A stretch of DNA of 64,000 bases from Flectobacillus roseus (GTDB taxonomy: Bacteria; Bacteroidota; Bacteroidia; Cytophagales; Spirosomataceae), in the NCBI RefSeq assembly GCF_030056665.1, contig NZ_JASHIG010000007.1; one strand, 5' to 3'. Under the pieces are notes generated by a model. The model worked only from the letters and a program-made list of their open reading frames with translations. It did no database searches and had not been told where the DNA came from. Positions within the stretch are counted from its first letter, which is position 1. The number at the start of each line of letters is the position of its first letter. The translations under genes were made by a program, and so were the position numbers. Below, one piece after another: positions 9,901 through 18,548 of this stretch.

Positions 9901-9998
9901 AGGAAAGTTCGATAAGAGACACCGATCCTGAAACAAATGGCTCTGATACATTTCCGTTATTTGCAACTTTTGTACTTGGTCTAAACCTTTCTTTTTAA
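6906..9998 (+). CDS. SusC/RagA family TonB-linked outer membrane protein
   Basis: This 1030-residue protein is a TonB-dependent outer-membrane importer of glycan oligosaccharides. After an N-terminal signal region (about 1-36) comes a carboxypeptidase-regulatory-like domain (about 54-135, ITGSVQDQNGSSLPGVSVKI). The TonB box region ALDEVVVIGYGTTKKRDLTGS follows, then a plug domain with LYIVDGIQ and GVIIITTKRGKEG. The rest is a 22-strand-type barrel ending in the aromatic FVLGLNLSF. There is no STN domain, so anti-sigma signalling through the N-terminus is not expected. The susD partner starts 10 bases downstream. A near-match to the -7 promoter consensus (AATCTTTG at 6816-6823) lies about 85 bases upstream. 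Confidence 0.97.
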   Translation: MIFSLSKKIRQNSLMYACTPMVLASLFPLAQFSVAATPTKLHANIIAKIIKTEITGSVQDQNGSSLPGVSVKIKGTTIGTTTDGNGSFKLTLPTGNETLVFSMIGYGTLELPANGRTKIQVSLREEVSALDEVVVIGYGTTKKRDLTGSVVSIREADITATPVNNIMEALQGKIAGADINRTSGAVGTNADVLLRGNRSVYGDNSPLYIVDGIQSNYSQINPSDIATIDVLKDASSTAIYGSAGANGVIIITTKRGKEGKTIIDFDSFYGISGQPHFTQSMIGEEYMQYRRELYRTTNGMYPTDVSQIFTNVNILNAYNEGKWINWTDQLTSTSATQEKYNLSFTTGGSKTRVYTSFLYTKESGILERENQTRGGVRLNLDHTFNSWAKVGTNLNLNYTVRNARNNNIFTKAIPAFPLGTPRDDQGNINPEFIDGELTPLGDEIPNQYSDNTRSAFGNLNAYLEITPIKGLSLRSNIGFTLSDNRQGRYIGKQSTALPPNGYTLPLATLNNSYGYGYIWENTATYNTIIQKDHNLTFTGITSWADSRSESNNSLGQGQDLDSYLFYNIGNGTQKVGIGSGYQKKTRLSFAGRINYSYKGKYLLTLTNRWDGVSHLSAGHKWSAFPSAALAWRISDEPFMVNTKRILSDLKLRVGYGVTGNSGGMDAYSSQTQAITYQAVSLNGALVPNVQNVGTFSNPSITWEKSYNLNLGMDVSLLNNRIDLSVDWYNTDTDGLLFKRTLPITAAITAWGSPLQTWQNIGLTNNRGVEISLRTVNVNNTRFKWSSNFSFTRNTEKIVDLPDGDIIAEKLFEGYPVKAHYDFKYLGIWSSAEEEEALKYGAKPGYVKIATNERFTNGVGDGGVHTYTDYDKMILGSAAPKWLLGVNNTFNYRGFDLGAFVMVRWGQMIQSKLLGWYRANDDGQPAGIDYWTPENQSAYFPRPGIASTTGIASLTYTDASFVKLKTVTLGYTLPENIRKKALMSKARVYASVYNPLVFTKESSIRDTDPETNGSDTFPLFATFVLGLNLSF

Positions 9999-10008
9999 TT
10001 TTTCAATT

Positions 10009-11829
10009 ATGAACTTACGAAAAATATTTACCATATTTTCAATTCCTGTATTAATGGTTTCAGGAACCTTATCTTCTTGTACTCTTGAGGAGGAGAACCT
10101 TTCTGGGTTTACAATGGAGGCGTTAGCTGCCTCATCTGTTGATGGATATAAGAAACTACTCAATAACTGTTATTTTGGTATGGAAAGGCAGTTATATGGG
10201 TTTAATCAGTGGATGATGTTTTCGGAGGCGGGCACCGATTTATGGACCAATAACAAGAATAGCCCAACTTCTAATGTTAACTTTTTTAAATATGGAAGTA
10301 CCGCAAATATTCCTACTAACACACTCAACACTGTATGGAACGTTTGCTATGATGGTATTGGCTACTGCAATCTGGCGATCAAATACGCTGAAATGGCTCC
10401 TTTCAAGAATGTGGAAGAAAAAAACTCAATAGTAGCCCAAGCTTATTTTCTTCGTGCCATGTATTACTATAATCTGGTAGAACAATTTGGAGGGGTCACT
10501 GCACCTACCAAACCATCTGCTGATGTAAATACTCGACCCGAACGAATAAGTCCACTAGAGATTTACAAAACTATTATTATTCCTGATTTAGAGTTTGCAG
10601 CACAATGGTTACCAACAACGAATGTGACCACCATTCCTTCTAAAAAATCAGCGATGGGCTTTTTAGCTCGTGCTTATCTTCAAACTGTTGAGTATGATGA
10701 TTCAAAGACATATGTAGCTAAAGCGCTTGAAGTATCTAAAGCTTTGATTGATGACTGTGAATCTGGTGGGGGTAAATACAATGCTTTTATGTACCCAACC
10801 TTTGATGAGGTTTTTCAAGAATCCAATAATCAAAATAACAAAGAAGCGCTTTGGACTCATCGATTTGTAGTGGGGGGCGTTAGTAATAATGGATGGGTCA
10901 TGAATATGAACAATGAGCTATTTTATTGTTCAGTTACAGATTTTCCAGCCATGAAATTTACTTTGGAAGATTATACTACTTGGGGACGTCGTTCGAGTGG
11001 TTCGTTTATGCCCACCCATTATCTCTTAAATCTTTATGTACAAAATAATGGTACATTAGATCCTCGCTACCACAAATCGTTCCAAACAACTTGGACAGTA
11101 AACAGACCATCATTTGCTTGGTCGGATGCAAACTTAAAGACTTTTGATAGATCTTCGAAAGTGACTATTACTGATAATTTGGTGACAGGGAATACTGCAA
11201 TTGATTTTCTACATCCCAATGACCCAGGTTATGCAACTAAAATAGCAAGTAAAACCGACCAAAAATATATGTTAATTGATTATAACGACGTGTATGATAC
11301 TAAATCAAACTCAGTGAAAATGACCTACACTAGAGTTAATAGAGAAGCCGGTACTGTCGTAACAAATCCTTATTTAGGTTTTTTCCCTTCTTTAATCAAA
11401 CATAATAGTAGTAATTACTATGTCAATAATGCTTCTAGTAACCGATACGGAAACCTCAACGCAACATTTATGATGCGTATGGCAGAGGTCTATCTGATTG
11501 CTGCGGAAGCATCCGTATATGCTGGGGGAATCGGTAATGCGCTCACATATCTCAATAAAGTCCGTACAAGAGCAGGTGCAACCCCTTTGGCAGGCACAGT
11601 GACTGTCCAAACAGTACTTGATGAAAGGGCAAGAGAGCTGTGTGGAGAGTATGTGCGTTATTATGATTTGAAGAGAACTAAAAAGCTCAATAAATCCTAC
11701 CTTAGTGAAACAAATCCGGATGTAGGACAATTTTTTAGAGATGGTGTAAACGAGGTAAAACCTATCCCATCCACCTTCCTGAATTCATTACAAGAAGGTG
11801 GTTTGTACTACCAAAATAATGGATATTAG
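10009..11829 (+). CDS. SusD/RagB family nutrient-binding outer membrane lipoprotein
   Basis: This 606-residue lipoprotein has a signal sequence with the lipobox LSSC (Cys24). It is the surface glycan-binding lid that pairs with the SusC porin encoded 10 bases upstream. Family signs are a TPR-like helical body (YFLRAMYYYNLVEQFGG, MGFLARAYLQ) and a C-terminal RagB region with MRMAEVYLIAAEA, YLNKVRTRAGATPL and DERARELCGE. The length is within the usual 500-650. The two genes almost certainly share one transcript, with no terminator between them. The bound glycan is not evident from the sequence; a pectic oligosaccharide is inferred from the neighbours. Confidence 0.97.
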   Translation: MNLRKIFTIFSIPVLMVSGTLSSCTLEEENLSGFTMEALAASSVDGYKKLLNNCYFGMERQLYGFNQWMMFSEAGTDLWTNNKNSPTSNVNFFKYGSTANIPTNTLNTVWNVCYDGIGYCNLAIKYAEMAPFKNVEEKNSIVAQAYFLRAMYYYNLVEQFGGVTAPTKPSADVNTRPERISPLEIYKTIIIPDLEFAAQWLPTTNVTTIPSKKSAMGFLARAYLQTVEYDDSKTYVAKALEVSKALIDDCESGGGKYNAFMYPTFDEVFQESNNQNNKEALWTHRFVVGGVSNNGWVMNMNNELFYCSVTDFPAMKFTLEDYTTWGRRSSGSFMPTHYLLNLYVQNNGTLDPRYHKSFQTTWTVNRPSFAWSDANLKTFDRSSKVTITDNLVTGNTAIDFLHPNDPGYATKIASKTDQKYMLIDYNDVYDTKSNSVKMTYTRVNREAGTVVTNPYLGFFPSLIKHNSSNYYVNNASSNRYGNLNATFMMRMAEVYLIAAEASVYAGGIGNALTYLNKVRTRAGATPLAGTVTVQTVLDERARELCGEYVRYYDLKRTKKLNKSYLSETNPDVGQFFRDGVNEVKPIPSTFLNSLQEGGLYYQNNGY

Positions 11830-12303
11830 AGCTTAGTACTTAATTATCAATTGCGAGATTTGAATGTAATTGTTTGATTGTAATGGCTATGTTTGAATAA
11901 TCGAAAATTTATTTCATTGATCTCTTTTTAAAAAGCTCCATAGGTGCGACAGAAAGCGACTATATTGAAGTCTTAGTGGAAATGATTCTTTACTGCCAAA
12001 CTGTCGCTCCTCTGGAGCTGATTCAGAAGATTAGCCTCTGAAAAATTTCCTAGTAAAAAGGTAAGTTAGTAAGCAAAATAAAATTCAGCTTTTGGGCTCT
12101 CGACTAAAATATTCTCAATGAATTCAAAGGAGCGTTTAGCTTAATGCCTAAAGCTTACAGCCCATAGCGAACTACATCAATTTTATTTTAAAGACAACAA
12201 ACTCTAAATCTTCGTACAATCCTAATTCACAAGTTTGTTTAGACTTTGCTATTTCCCCTAAAAAATACCTACTTTGTAGCTACATCTTAAGCCTCATATT
12301 CCG
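11830..12303. other. Intergenic region with palindromic element
   Basis: This 474-base gap has no convincing gene. It holds the inverted repeat at 11934-12019 and, at 12061-12100, a partial copy of the repeat seen at 29116-29160 (GTAAGTTAGT, GCAAAATAAAATT). Confidence 0.5.
11934..12019. repeat. 86-bp element bounded by 19-bp inverted repeats
   Basis: AGCTCCATAGGTGCGACAG at 11934-11952 pairs with 12001-12019 at 17 of 19 positions. The right arm itself contains the small hairpin GCTCCTCTGGAGC. No coding capacity was seen. It resembles a short non-autonomous palindromic element; whether it recurs in the genome is unknown. Confidence 0.6.
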
Positions 12304-13734
12304 ATGATTAACCGCCAATATTTTATCAAAGGTCTTTTTCTGTTTCTCTTTCTGAATTTTTTTGGAAAAAGTATAGCTCAACCAAAGCTCAATCCAATTC
12401 TCTCTATTTTATTGGAATCCAAAGCACTAACCGTTCAGGGTGACTATGGAATGAATATCAATGGACAGGCTTTTCAAAAGGAGGCTTTGGCTACTTTTAA
12501 GGGATTTCAATATGGAGGGTTTTATAACGCCAATCGTCAGCTCAGTATTTTTCGGAGAAACCTTCGGACCCAAAAAATAGATATTCTTAATTTCCCTTAC
12601 ATCTTAAGTAAGGACGATGCTCATAATACTATTTCATTGGGTTTTTGCCAGAAAGATGGAACCCTTCACATTGCTTTCGACCATCATAATAACACGCTTA
12701 ACTATATCCGTTCGAAAAAGCATTTATTAGATTTTCCCGAAAAAACAACTTGGAAATCAAGCCAGTTTTTATCTCTTTTTCATCAATTAGATGAAGAAAT
12801 TGAGGAGGTCAGTTATCCAAGTTTTGTGTCTATGCCCGATGGAAATCTGCAACTTTTTTACAGAAAAGGTAAAAGTGGTGATGGGCAAACTTGGATGGCA
12901 ACTTACAATGCGCAACAAAGTCAATGGCAAGAACGACATGCAATAGATAACTCAGAGGGATATTTTGAAGATGATTTGGATAATAGTCGTTCTCGAAATG
13001 CCTATTATAATGGTTGGGATTATGACAAAAATGGTGTGCTTTATACCACCTTTACTTGGCGTGAAAAAGCTGATGGCGCAAACCATGATTGGGTCTACGC
13101 TTTCAGTAAAGATAAGGGAAAGTCATGGAAAAATAATCGTGGTGAAACCATTGCTCATGCTGATTCTAATATATTGATGAATGTGCAGTCTAAACATTCG
13201 ATTATCCGACCTATCAACCGCAAACAGTCATTGATGAACCAACAAGCACAGGCAATTGACTCAAAAGGTCGAATTCATGTGGTTTATTGGAGTAAATTAC
13301 CCAACAAACCATTTAAGGAAGGGGTGTTTTGGGATAGAAAAGCTAGTGGTTACTACCATTTATGGCGAGATACCAATGGCAAATGGTATGAAAAACTTAT
13401 CATTGCCCAAGCAGGTACTCGTCCGCAGATACTTTTTGATGCCAGCGACGAGTTGTATCTTCTTTATTACCGACAATCGGCAAGCGAGAAAACGACACAT
13501 CCTATCTATTTTGAAAAAGGGGAGTTGGTGATCCTGAAAGCGACCAGTGAAAGCCTTTGGAAAAAATGGAAAATTGTTGGCATAGATACTCAAAATATCA
13601 GTATTCTAGAGCCAAAGCCTGATGTTGCCATATTTCAACAAACTGGAATTATATCCCTAATCCAGCAAGCTCCTCCTACAAAAGCAGGAATGACTTCTCC
13701 TTTAAGATTACTTGAATACCAAGTCAAGCCTTAG
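12304..13734 (+). CDS. BNR_4 repeat beta-propeller protein, possible polysaccharide lyase
   Basis: This 476-residue exported protein has a signal peptide ending GKSIAQ. The body looks like the BNR repeat-containing (BNR_4) seven-bladed propeller family: DDAHNTISLGF, GTLHIAFDHHNN, YPSFVSMPDGNLQLFYRKG, KGRIHVVYW and RPQILFDASDELYLLYYR are successive blade strands. Ulvan lyases of families PL24 and PL25 share this fold. Here His107 and His127 lie 20 residues apart, the spacing I recall for the active-site histidine pair of PL25 enzymes; this is from memory. It lies between SusD and an esterase, so a lyase or glycan-binding role in the locus is plausible. The substrate is unknown. Confidence 0.7.
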   Translation: MINRQYFIKGLFLFLFLNFFGKSIAQPKLNPILSILLESKALTVQGDYGMNINGQAFQKEALATFKGFQYGGFYNANRQLSIFRRNLRTQKIDILNFPYILSKDDAHNTISLGFCQKDGTLHIAFDHHNNTLNYIRSKKHLLDFPEKTTWKSSQFLSLFHQLDEEIEEVSYPSFVSMPDGNLQLFYRKGKSGDGQTWMATYNAQQSQWQERHAIDNSEGYFEDDLDNSRSRNAYYNGWDYDKNGVLYTTFTWREKADGANHDWVYAFSKDKGKSWKNNRGETIAHADSNILMNVQSKHSIIRPINRKQSLMNQQAQAIDSKGRIHVVYWSKLPNKPFKEGVFWDRKASGYYHLWRDTNGKWYEKLIIAQAGTRPQILFDASDELYLLYYRQSASEKTTHPIYFEKGELVILKATSESLWKKWKIVGIDTQNISILEPKPDVAIFQQTGIISLIQQAPPTKAGMTSPLRLLEYQVKP

Positions 13735-13843
13735 ATTTGACTTCCAGCATCTGATATAAACAGTTTTTATAATTCTTCGTAAATTGCTAATTTACAATTC
13801 ACTGATAACTTTCTCCAAACAATCTTACCTGATATAACTTTCT

Positions 13844-15799
13844 ATGAAAAAACTATTTCTTTTTTGTTTGCTATTGACTTCTCAATCCATTTTGGCACAG
13901 CTCAAAATAGCCAAGGTTTTTACTAATCATGTGGTTTTACAACGTCAAAAACCAATTCCTGTTTGGGGATGGGCAAAACCTAACGAGTCAGTCATGTTGA
14001 CTTTGGCAGGGCAAAAGCAAACTACTCAAGCCAACCAAGAAGGAAAGTGGATGGTGAAATTTTCTCCTTTGGAGGCAGGAGGACCTTTTACCTTAGACGT
14101 TCAAGGAGTTACTGAGAAAATCGCTCTACAAGATGTACTCATTGGTGATGTTTGGCTTTGTTCTGGTCAGTCAAATATGGAGTGGACAGTAAAGCAAGCG
14201 GATAATTTTTCTAACGAAAAAAAGAACGCTGATTACCCGAAAATTCGTCATTTTTTTGTGGAACATGAAGTGACTACCCAACCTCAAATCGACCTAAAAA
14301 CTGGTGAATGGAAAGTATGTAATAGCCAGAATGTTGGTGATTTTACGGCTGTTGGTTATTTCTTTGCACGTGAGGTATTTCAAAAAACTGGAGTTCCGAT
14401 TGGACTATTGCATAGCTCTTGGGGTGGTTCGCAGGTAGAAGGTTGGATTAGTAAAGAAGGTATGGAAACTTTCGACGAATTCAAGCCTTATGCTCAAAAT
14501 CTGCCGAGCAATTGGAAGGATGCCGATTTGCTATTGGAAGAAAACATCAAAGAAAAACTATTAGGGAATGCAAAAATCTCCATTTCCCTTGCCGACGAAC
14601 AGCAATATGTAAAGGCGGGTTATGATTTTTCGAAATGGCTTACGGGTAATGCTATTGGTCAATGGGATTGGCAAGGTATCTGGGCTTGGCGTGGAAATGG
14701 ATTTATCGCTAAAACGGTAGAAATTCCAGCCGAAATGATTGGTGAGGTAACTACTTTAGGATTGGCTGAAAGTTTTTCAGAAAATCAAGTGTATATCAAT
14801 GGAAAGCTCGTTTTCTCTGGTATTTTGAAAGGTGTCAGAAAAATCGTGGTTCCTGCTAATACTTGGAAATCAGGTAATAATAGCCTGATGATTAAAATGA
14901 ATAAAGCCTTAGAACCTTCGTGGTACGGTGTAGGCATGATGGGAAATGCAGATGATTTGTATGTGAGTTCCGAAAAACAGAAAGTTGCACTCGGTGGTAG
15001 CAATTGGAAATTAATGCCATCTTTTGCCGAGGAGCATACTTTTGCACATTCAAGCAATAATATTGGAACTTACATCTATAATGGTATGATAGCGCCACTT
15101 TTGCCTTTCGCCATCAAGGGTGCTTTGTGGTATCAGGGCGAAACAAATGCTGGTCGCTCGTACCAATATCGCAAGTCCTTTCCACTATTGATTAATGACT
15201 GGCGCAGACTTTGGAACGATGAGTTTCCTTTCTATTTCGTACAATTATCAAGTTATGGACCTTACCAAAATAGTAATCAAGGTAGCGGTTGGGCAGAATT
15301 GAGAGAAGCCCAAACGATGACTTTGAACATATCCAAAACAGGTATGGTGGTTACAACGGATGTGGGTAACCCCAAGGATATTCACCCAACTAATAAGCAA
15401 GATGTTGGTAAAAGATTAGCGGCTGAGGCGCTAAAAAATACCTATGGATTTAATATCATATCGGCTGGCCCAATGTATGCTTCTGTAAATTTTGAGAAAG
15501 GAAAAGCAACCATTTCCTTCAAAAATGTAGGGACTGGATTAATGTTAAAGGATAAATTTGGCTATTTGAAAGGTTTTGAAATAGCGGGTGAGGACAAAGT
15601 GTTTTATTATGCCAAAGCTGAAATTCAAGGTGATAAAGTGATTGTTTACCATCCAAAAGGCTTGAAACCTGCCTCAGTTCGTTATGCTTGGGCGGATGCA
15701 CCTGAAGATGCCAATTTGTTCAATCAAGAGGGTTTTCCTGCTTGCCCATTCCGTACAGATCAATGGAAAGGGGTAACAGAAGGGGTGAAGTTTAAATAA
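13844..15799 (+). CDS. Sialate O-acetylesterase family (SGNH) carbohydrate esterase
   Basis: This 651-residue exported esterase starts with a signal peptide ending QSILAQ. The SGNH block I is clear as LCSGQSNMEW, with the nucleophile at about Ser110. GALWYQGETNAGR is the later conserved block, and DIHPTNKQDVGKRLA holds the catalytic Asp-x-x-His. A beta-sandwich insertion (about 230-385) splits the domain, as is usual in these proteins. Members remove O-acetyl groups from sialic acids or from plant polysaccharides. Next to a pectate lyase-like gene and SusC/SusD, deacetylation of pectin or rhamnogalacturonan is the likelier role (inference). A strong terminator follows, closing the locus. Confidence 0.9.
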   Translation: MKKLFLFCLLLTSQSILAQLKIAKVFTNHVVLQRQKPIPVWGWAKPNESVMLTLAGQKQTTQANQEGKWMVKFSPLEAGGPFTLDVQGVTEKIALQDVLIGDVWLCSGQSNMEWTVKQADNFSNEKKNADYPKIRHFFVEHEVTTQPQIDLKTGEWKVCNSQNVGDFTAVGYFFAREVFQKTGVPIGLLHSSWGGSQVEGWISKEGMETFDEFKPYAQNLPSNWKDADLLLEENIKEKLLGNAKISISLADEQQYVKAGYDFSKWLTGNAIGQWDWQGIWAWRGNGFIAKTVEIPAEMIGEVTTLGLAESFSENQVYINGKLVFSGILKGVRKIVVPANTWKSGNNSLMIKMNKALEPSWYGVGMMGNADDLYVSSEKQKVALGGSNWKLMPSFAEEHTFAHSSNNIGTYIYNGMIAPLLPFAIKGALWYQGETNAGRSYQYRKSFPLLINDWRRLWNDEFPFYFVQLSSYGPYQNSNQGSGWAELREAQTMTLNISKTGMVVTTDVGNPKDIHPTNKQDVGKRLAAEALKNTYGFNIISAGPMYASVNFEKGKATISFKNVGTGLMLKDKFGYLKGFEIAGEDKVFYYAKAEIQGDKVIVYHPKGLKPASVRYAWADAPEDANLFNQEGFPACPFRTDQWKGVTEGVKFK

Positions 15800-15809
15800 A
15801 AATCTGTTT

Positions 15810-15840
15810 TAGAGACGTTGTGAGCAACGTCTCTATTTTT
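15810..15840 (+). terminator. Intrinsic terminator after the esterase
   Basis: TAGAGACGTTG at 15810-15820 pairs perfectly with 15825-15835, closes a 4-base loop and ends in five Ts. It marks the downstream end of the first carbohydrate locus. Confidence 0.92.
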
Positions 15841-15867
15841 CCTGAAATTTTATGTGAAAACTATTCA

Positions 15868-16010
15868 TTAGGCAACAGGCACAAGGCAAAGAGTGTTAAA
15901 ATATTTTCATTAACCACAGCCATGCTTTTTTCCAAAGCCCACCGCCGAAAGCTGTTATCCGAAAGCCCAAAGCACAATCTTAAATCTTATTCTGCACGAT
16001 TATTTAAGTA
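15868..16010 (+). repeat. Dispersed intergenic repeat, family A, copy 1
   Basis: The stretch contains, in order, AGGCAACAGGCACAAGGCA, AGAGTGTTAAAAT, CATGCTTTTTTCCAAA, CCCACCGCCGAAAGC and CACAATCTTAAAT. The same series occurs on the minus strand at 29141-29262 and, more worn, on the plus strand at 18401-18512. An 86-codon open frame over it is not considered a gene. The rest of the 399-base gap (to 16198) shows nothing further. Confidence 0.75.
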
Positions 16011-16198
16011 TAAATGCAAAATACAATTGCATTCATACGCTTTAGGCAAGCACATATTCTTGCCCAAAGCTCATTGCTAAACGCCGAAATCCAAATATTT
16101 TACACTTCAACTGTTCAAAAAAAAAGCCATTGCATTACGCAACGGCTCGCTGAAAAAGATAGTTGGAATTCGTATTATCGAAGATAGTAAATAGCCTT

Positions 16199-16894
16199 TT
16201 ACCAGTTTTTCAACAACTCTTCCGCTTCTTGTTTTCCAAAAATATCTTCGTTGCTTTCTGTAATTTCAACTAAGATATGTTTAGCCTTTCCTTTCTGACC
16301 CATCTGCAACAAAGTAATGGCTTCATAGAATTTTCCTTTATTGACCAATAGCTCGTTATTCTTCGCAATTTGCTCAAAAATACTCAATGCACTTGGATAT
16401 TGTTTGAGTTGCAAATGACATAAGCCTTGATATTCAAGTGCTTGAGGGTCTGCATTGATACGTTTGAACAATTCGAGTGCCTTTTCATAAGCACCTTCAT
16501 TATAACAATTTACCCCTTGTGAAAGCACATCGTTTTGGCTAGACATAGACGTGGGTAAAGTGCTCAAGTTTTCCTTTACATAAAGCTGGGCAAATTCTTC
16601 GGAAGTAGGTGATTGGTTGACGAAGAAAATACCTGCAATAATCATAACAACGGCTGCGGCGGCAACACTGACGAACTTGATAATCTTACCTCTCTGCTTT
16701 TGTTTAATCGTAAAATACAAAGCTTTAAGGCGTTCTTTTCGTTCTAAATCAGATAGGTGTCGCATTTGCAAATAGAAAGCCACATCCTTGGCAAAAGAAG
16801 GATCACGCTGTATTCGCTGGTTTGCGTGAGCATTTTCTTCTGTAGAAAGTCGGTTTTCACAAAAATCTTCAATGTATGCTAAATGATTGCTCAT
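16199..16894 (-). CDS. Membrane-anchored TPR protein coupled to a sigma factor
   Basis: This 231-residue protein has a charged cytoplasmic N-terminus (about 1-70), one membrane helix (about 74-93, FVSVAAAAVVMIIAGIFFV) and an extracytoplasmic C-terminus with TPR-like repeats (GVNCYNEGAYEKALELFKRI, GLCHLQLKQYPSALSIFEQI). Its start overlaps the sigma-factor stop as ATGA, so the two are translationally coupled. The layout fits an anti-sigma or sigma-accessory membrane protein: cytoplasmic part for binding the sigma factor, outer TPR part for sensing. No zinc-binding anti-sigma motif (HxxxCxxC) was seen. The role is inferred from position and topology. Confidence 0.8.
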   Translation of the reverse strand: MSNHLAYIEDFCENRLSTEENAHANQRIQRDPSFAKDVAFYLQMRHLSDLERKERLKALYFTIKQKQRGKIIKFVSVAAAAVVMIIAGIFFVNQSPTSEEFAQLYVKENLSTLPTSMSSQNDVLSQGVNCYNEGAYEKALELFKRINADPQALEYQGLCHLQLKQYPSALSIFEQIAKNNELLVNKGKFYEAITLLQMGQKGKAKHILVEITESNEDIFGKQEAEELLKNW

Positions 16895-17487
16895 ACTTGG
16901 GTGGAATTGTGTACTAAATCTTTAAGTTTTGACAGACATCTTTGTCGAGATGATTTTACAACATCAGTGCTATTATAGTCCAAGGTATTCATGATTTCGT
17001 CATCAGTAAATCCTTCATTCCAGAGCTTTAAAAGGTCTTGACATTTTTGACCTATTAAGACCAATTTTTGATAAATCAACTGGATTTCAGACTGTTGGAT
17101 TAACTTTTGAAGAATCGTTTGATTATCAGGGATAATTGCCGAAAAATCACTTAAATCTACGGCTTGATGCACAGATGCTTTATTAGTCGTGGTTTTTCGA
17201 AAATGGTCAACACATTTATTTGAAAAAATTTGAAAAATAAATGTCTTTAACTCCGAGCGCTGCTCAAATCGCTGGTCTTTGATTTGTTTGATGGCCGCCA
17301 AAACGGTATCAGAGTACACACTGATGGCCTCATCTTGTGTTAGATGATGCCTTTTAATGCCTACATCAACAAGATACATAAATCGTTCGTAGAGGATGTT
17401 TTCGTACCGACGATTCTGTGAGGGATTGTTTTGTAATCCTGCCACAAGGTCTTGGTCGGACAACTTCTTGAATGAAAAAGAAATCAT
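16891..17487 (-). CDS. Sigma-70 family (ECF-like) RNA polymerase sigma factor
   Basis: This 198-residue protein has the two-part ECF layout. Region 2 is about 25-100 (ILYERFMYLVDVG, VYSDTVLAAIKQI, LKTFIFQIFSNKCVDHFRK). Region 4 is about 130-190 and holds a helix-turn-helix (LKLWNEGFTDDEIMNTLDYN, VKSSRQRCLSKLKDL). Such factors direct RNA polymerase to a small regulon, usually under control of a partner encoded next to them. Here the partner gene overlaps its stop by 4 bases. The palindrome TGAAATTT-N4-AAATTTCA at 17537-17556 lies upstream of the start and may be part of its control region. Confidence 0.9.
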   Translation of the reverse strand: MISFSFKKLSDQDLVAGLQNNPSQNRRYENILYERFMYLVDVGIKRHHLTQDEAISVYSDTVLAAIKQIKDQRFEQRSELKTFIFQIFSNKCVDHFRKTTTNKASVHQAVDLSDFSAIIPDNQTILQKLIQQSEIQLIYQKLVLIGQKCQDLLKLWNEGFTDDEIMNTLDYNSTDVVKSSRQRCLSKLKDLVHNSTQV

Positions 17488-17837
17488 AGCTTATTCGGGT
17501 ATGGCTCAATAACCCAAAGGTTAGTGTTTTGAACTTTGAAATTTAATCAAATTTCAGTACAAGCTCTAAGTATTTTCATTCGATTATGTGAACGGTAAGA
17601 AGCCTATCTCTAATAAGTAAATTCTCCTAAGGGTAAAGTAATGATTTGTTCTTTGCTAAAAACTTTTTTAGAATATTATATCTTGATTATCAGTGTGTTC
17701 GAAATATTTTTCTAGAAAAGTTTATTTTTTTTTACGCTTTATGTTTACCTCTTTTCATATCCCACGACTAATGTCTATGAAAACCAACACAAACACAATT
17801 AATCAGTACGGATCATCCCTTTTCCATAAAAATTTAT
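17488..17837. other. Divergent control region between sigma-factor and LytTR genes
   Basis: This 350-base gap separates two divergent regulatory genes and must hold both promoters. It contains the 8-bp palindrome arms at 17537-17544 and 17549-17556. No exact TAnnTTTG element was found and no gene is supported. Confidence 0.45.
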
Positions 17838-18203
17838 ATGCTCATGAATACAGATACCTCGACTCACTCAAAATTATATATTGATAGAAAAAAAGTTGCT
17901 ATTAATTATTCAGACATTGTGTACCTAGAAGGAGATGAAAATTATACTATCATCTATCTCTCAAATGGTAAGAAAGTTTTGTGTGCACGCACACTCAAAG
18001 ACATCACGAATCATATTCAATCCGGTGAATTCTGCCGTATTCACCGCTCATATTGCATCAATCTCAACCATATCCGTAATTATAAACGCTCTGACCAAGA
18101 AGTTGAAATGACCAATGGACACCGTTTCGGAGTGGCGAGACGCAAAAAAACATTATTTGAAAAACAGGTTTCAGATTTCTGGAATTCTGAAGAAAATCAT
18201 TGA
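17838..18203 (+). CDS. LytTR domain DNA-binding regulator (stand-alone)
   Basis: This 121-residue protein is almost entirely one LytTR domain. Family signs are IVYLEGDENYTIIYLSNGKK (the central strands), CARTLKDITNHI, FCRIHRSYCINLNHIRNYKR and VEMTNGHRFGVARRKK. LytTR domains bind direct repeats in promoters through beta-strands and loops. There is no receiver domain, so it is not an ordinary two-component response regulator; how its activity is controlled is not visible. It may start at the ATG at 17838 or six bases later. It is transcribed away from the sigma factor gene and toward the secreted protein and CHAT genes. Confidence 0.92.
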   Translation: MLMNTDTSTHSKLYIDRKKVAINYSDIVYLEGDENYTIIYLSNGKKVLCARTLKDITNHIQSGEFCRIHRSYCINLNHIRNYKRSDQEVEMTNGHRFGVARRKKTLFEKQVSDFWNSEENH

Positions 18204-18400
18204 CAATACAACAATTAAATTAGTGGTTAGGTAATCGTGTACATCCCTCAATTAATAATTGGGGGGTGTCTATCTAATTATTAGTGGTGAATTGTGAATT
18301 TTGAATGTAAAAATTTGACTATCAATGCATTATGTGTTACTTTAAATATCGATATGCTTTTGACATTAATTAATGGTGCAAGATAAGGTTTAAATTATAC

Positions 18401-18512
18401 GCCTAGGCACGAGGCAAGAGGAAGTAGGCAAAGAGTTTTAAATTAATCAAAGACATGCTTTTTTCGAAGCCCACCACCGAAAGCCGATATCTGAAAACCT
18501 TAAGTACAAGTG
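18401..18512 (+). repeat. Dispersed intergenic repeat, family A, copy 2 (worn)
   Basis: It has the same order of words as the copy at 15868: GGCACGAGGCAAGAG, GGCAAAGAGTTTTAAA, CATGCTTTTTTCGAAG, CCCACCACCGAAAGCCG and TATCTGAAA. It differs by scattered substitutions and a short insertion. Confidence 0.65.
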
Positions 18513-18548
18513 CTGATTGGTAAGTTAGAACTGTACTAAAGTTTTTAA

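Noticed and set aside
15820..16080. 86-codon frame after the esterase terminator
   Set aside because: It runs through a terminator arm and a family A repeat and has no family similarity.
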